From an uncultured Ruminococcus sp. (GTDB lineage Bacteria; Bacillota; Clostridia; Lachnospirales; Lachnospiraceae), in contig UQKK01000046.1 in NCBI GenBank assembly GCA_900541505.1, positions 1-23,207 of the forward strand: 23,207 nt of DNA. The letters are read 5' to 3'. The notes under the pieces are model-generated. The model did no database searches, had not been told where the DNA came from, and was given only the letters and a program-made list of their open reading frames with translations. Positions 23,071 to 23,207 of this stretch are shown piece after piece; positions within the stretch are counted from its first letter, which is position 1; each line of letters begins with the position of its first letter. The translations under genes and the position numbers were made by a program.

Positions 23071-23207
23071 TCACATAATCTGCACCAGATCCATCTTTGC
23101 GATTTCTCTTTCGATCCTGGACCGGTCTGTGATATGGTTATAAACTTCCATTGTGACACTGATGTTCGCATGTCCCATCACATACTGAACGACCTTCATA
23201 TCCAGAT
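23071..23207 (-). CDS. Tyrosine recombinase/integrase, C-terminal end (5' part outside window)
   Basis: The frame enters from the right edge and ends at TGA 23073-23071. The 45 visible residues include VVQYVMGHANISVTMEVYNHI, the last catalytic block of phage-type integrases. It holds the GH histidine, followed after the usual spacing by the nucleophile tyrosine in EVYNH. The arginines and first histidine of the active site lie outside the window. It belongs to an element to the right, or marks its end here. Its iterated sites differ from the AGCACT motifs of the uvrB-linked modules, so it is not obviously their recombinase. Confidence 0.9.
   Translation of the reverse strand, partial: LDMKVVQYVMGHANISVTMEVYNHITDRSRIEREIAKMDLVQIM

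Overview
The window looks like the chromosome of a Clostridia bacterium, most likely a gut Lachnospiraceae. The reasons are moderate-to-low GC, Firmicutes-type ribosome binding sites, an adenosylcobalamin-dependent ribonucleotide reductase with a zinc-ribbon tail, PF09820-type ATPase/nuclease cargo and RhuM/DUF1016/DUF6602 cargo. Every gene I accept lies on the minus strand, so transcription runs right to left.

Right part (about 23207 to 13700), read in transcription order: the 3' end of a tyrosine integrase gene with iterated 11-bp sites and a terminator behind it; a Gfo/Idh/MocA oxidoreductase; nrdJ behind a promoter covered by two NrdR-like boxes 32 bp apart; a 49-codon ORF that overlaps the next start; a 1105-residue Mrr-nuclease/STAND NTPase with a tightly coupled 154-residue partner (probably anti-phage); and a membrane diguanylate cyclase. 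The cyclase ends at a hairpin terminator that also carries the LexA-type site of the uvrB promoter.

Middle part (13705 to about 4413) is the remarkable region. The first 90-91 codons of uvrB occur four times in direct orientation (13430-13705, 9865-10137, 7356-7628, 4541-4813). All four break at the same place, directly after the Glu-Tyr-Phe-Val-(Ser/Pro) codons. Three of the breaks run into one homologous stretch of about 128 bp; the fourth break keeps part of it. Between the copies sit small cargo modules: a degenerate wHTH protein, a metallophosphoesterase and a PF09820-type ATPase/nuclease; then DUF6602 and a DUF1016 nuclease; then RhuM and a membrane protein. No recombinase lies in any module. 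The simplest reading is serial site-specific insertion of non-autonomous elements into uvrB codon ~90, each carrying a substitute 5' end of uvrB that restores the gene. The functional uvrB should then lie beyond the left edge of the window.

Left part (about 4540 to 1) would be the most recently added and largest element. It begins with a wrecked type III toxin-antitoxin locus: promoter, three antitoxin RNA repeats, terminator and a toxN cut to about 20 codons. An ECF sigma factor, a membrane anti-sigma-like protein, an SH3-like exported protein and a lipoprotein follow in one direction. A receiver-less winged-helix regulator, a terminator and the start of a ParA ATPase complete it. The ParA suggests that this element is a larger integrative element continuing off the window.
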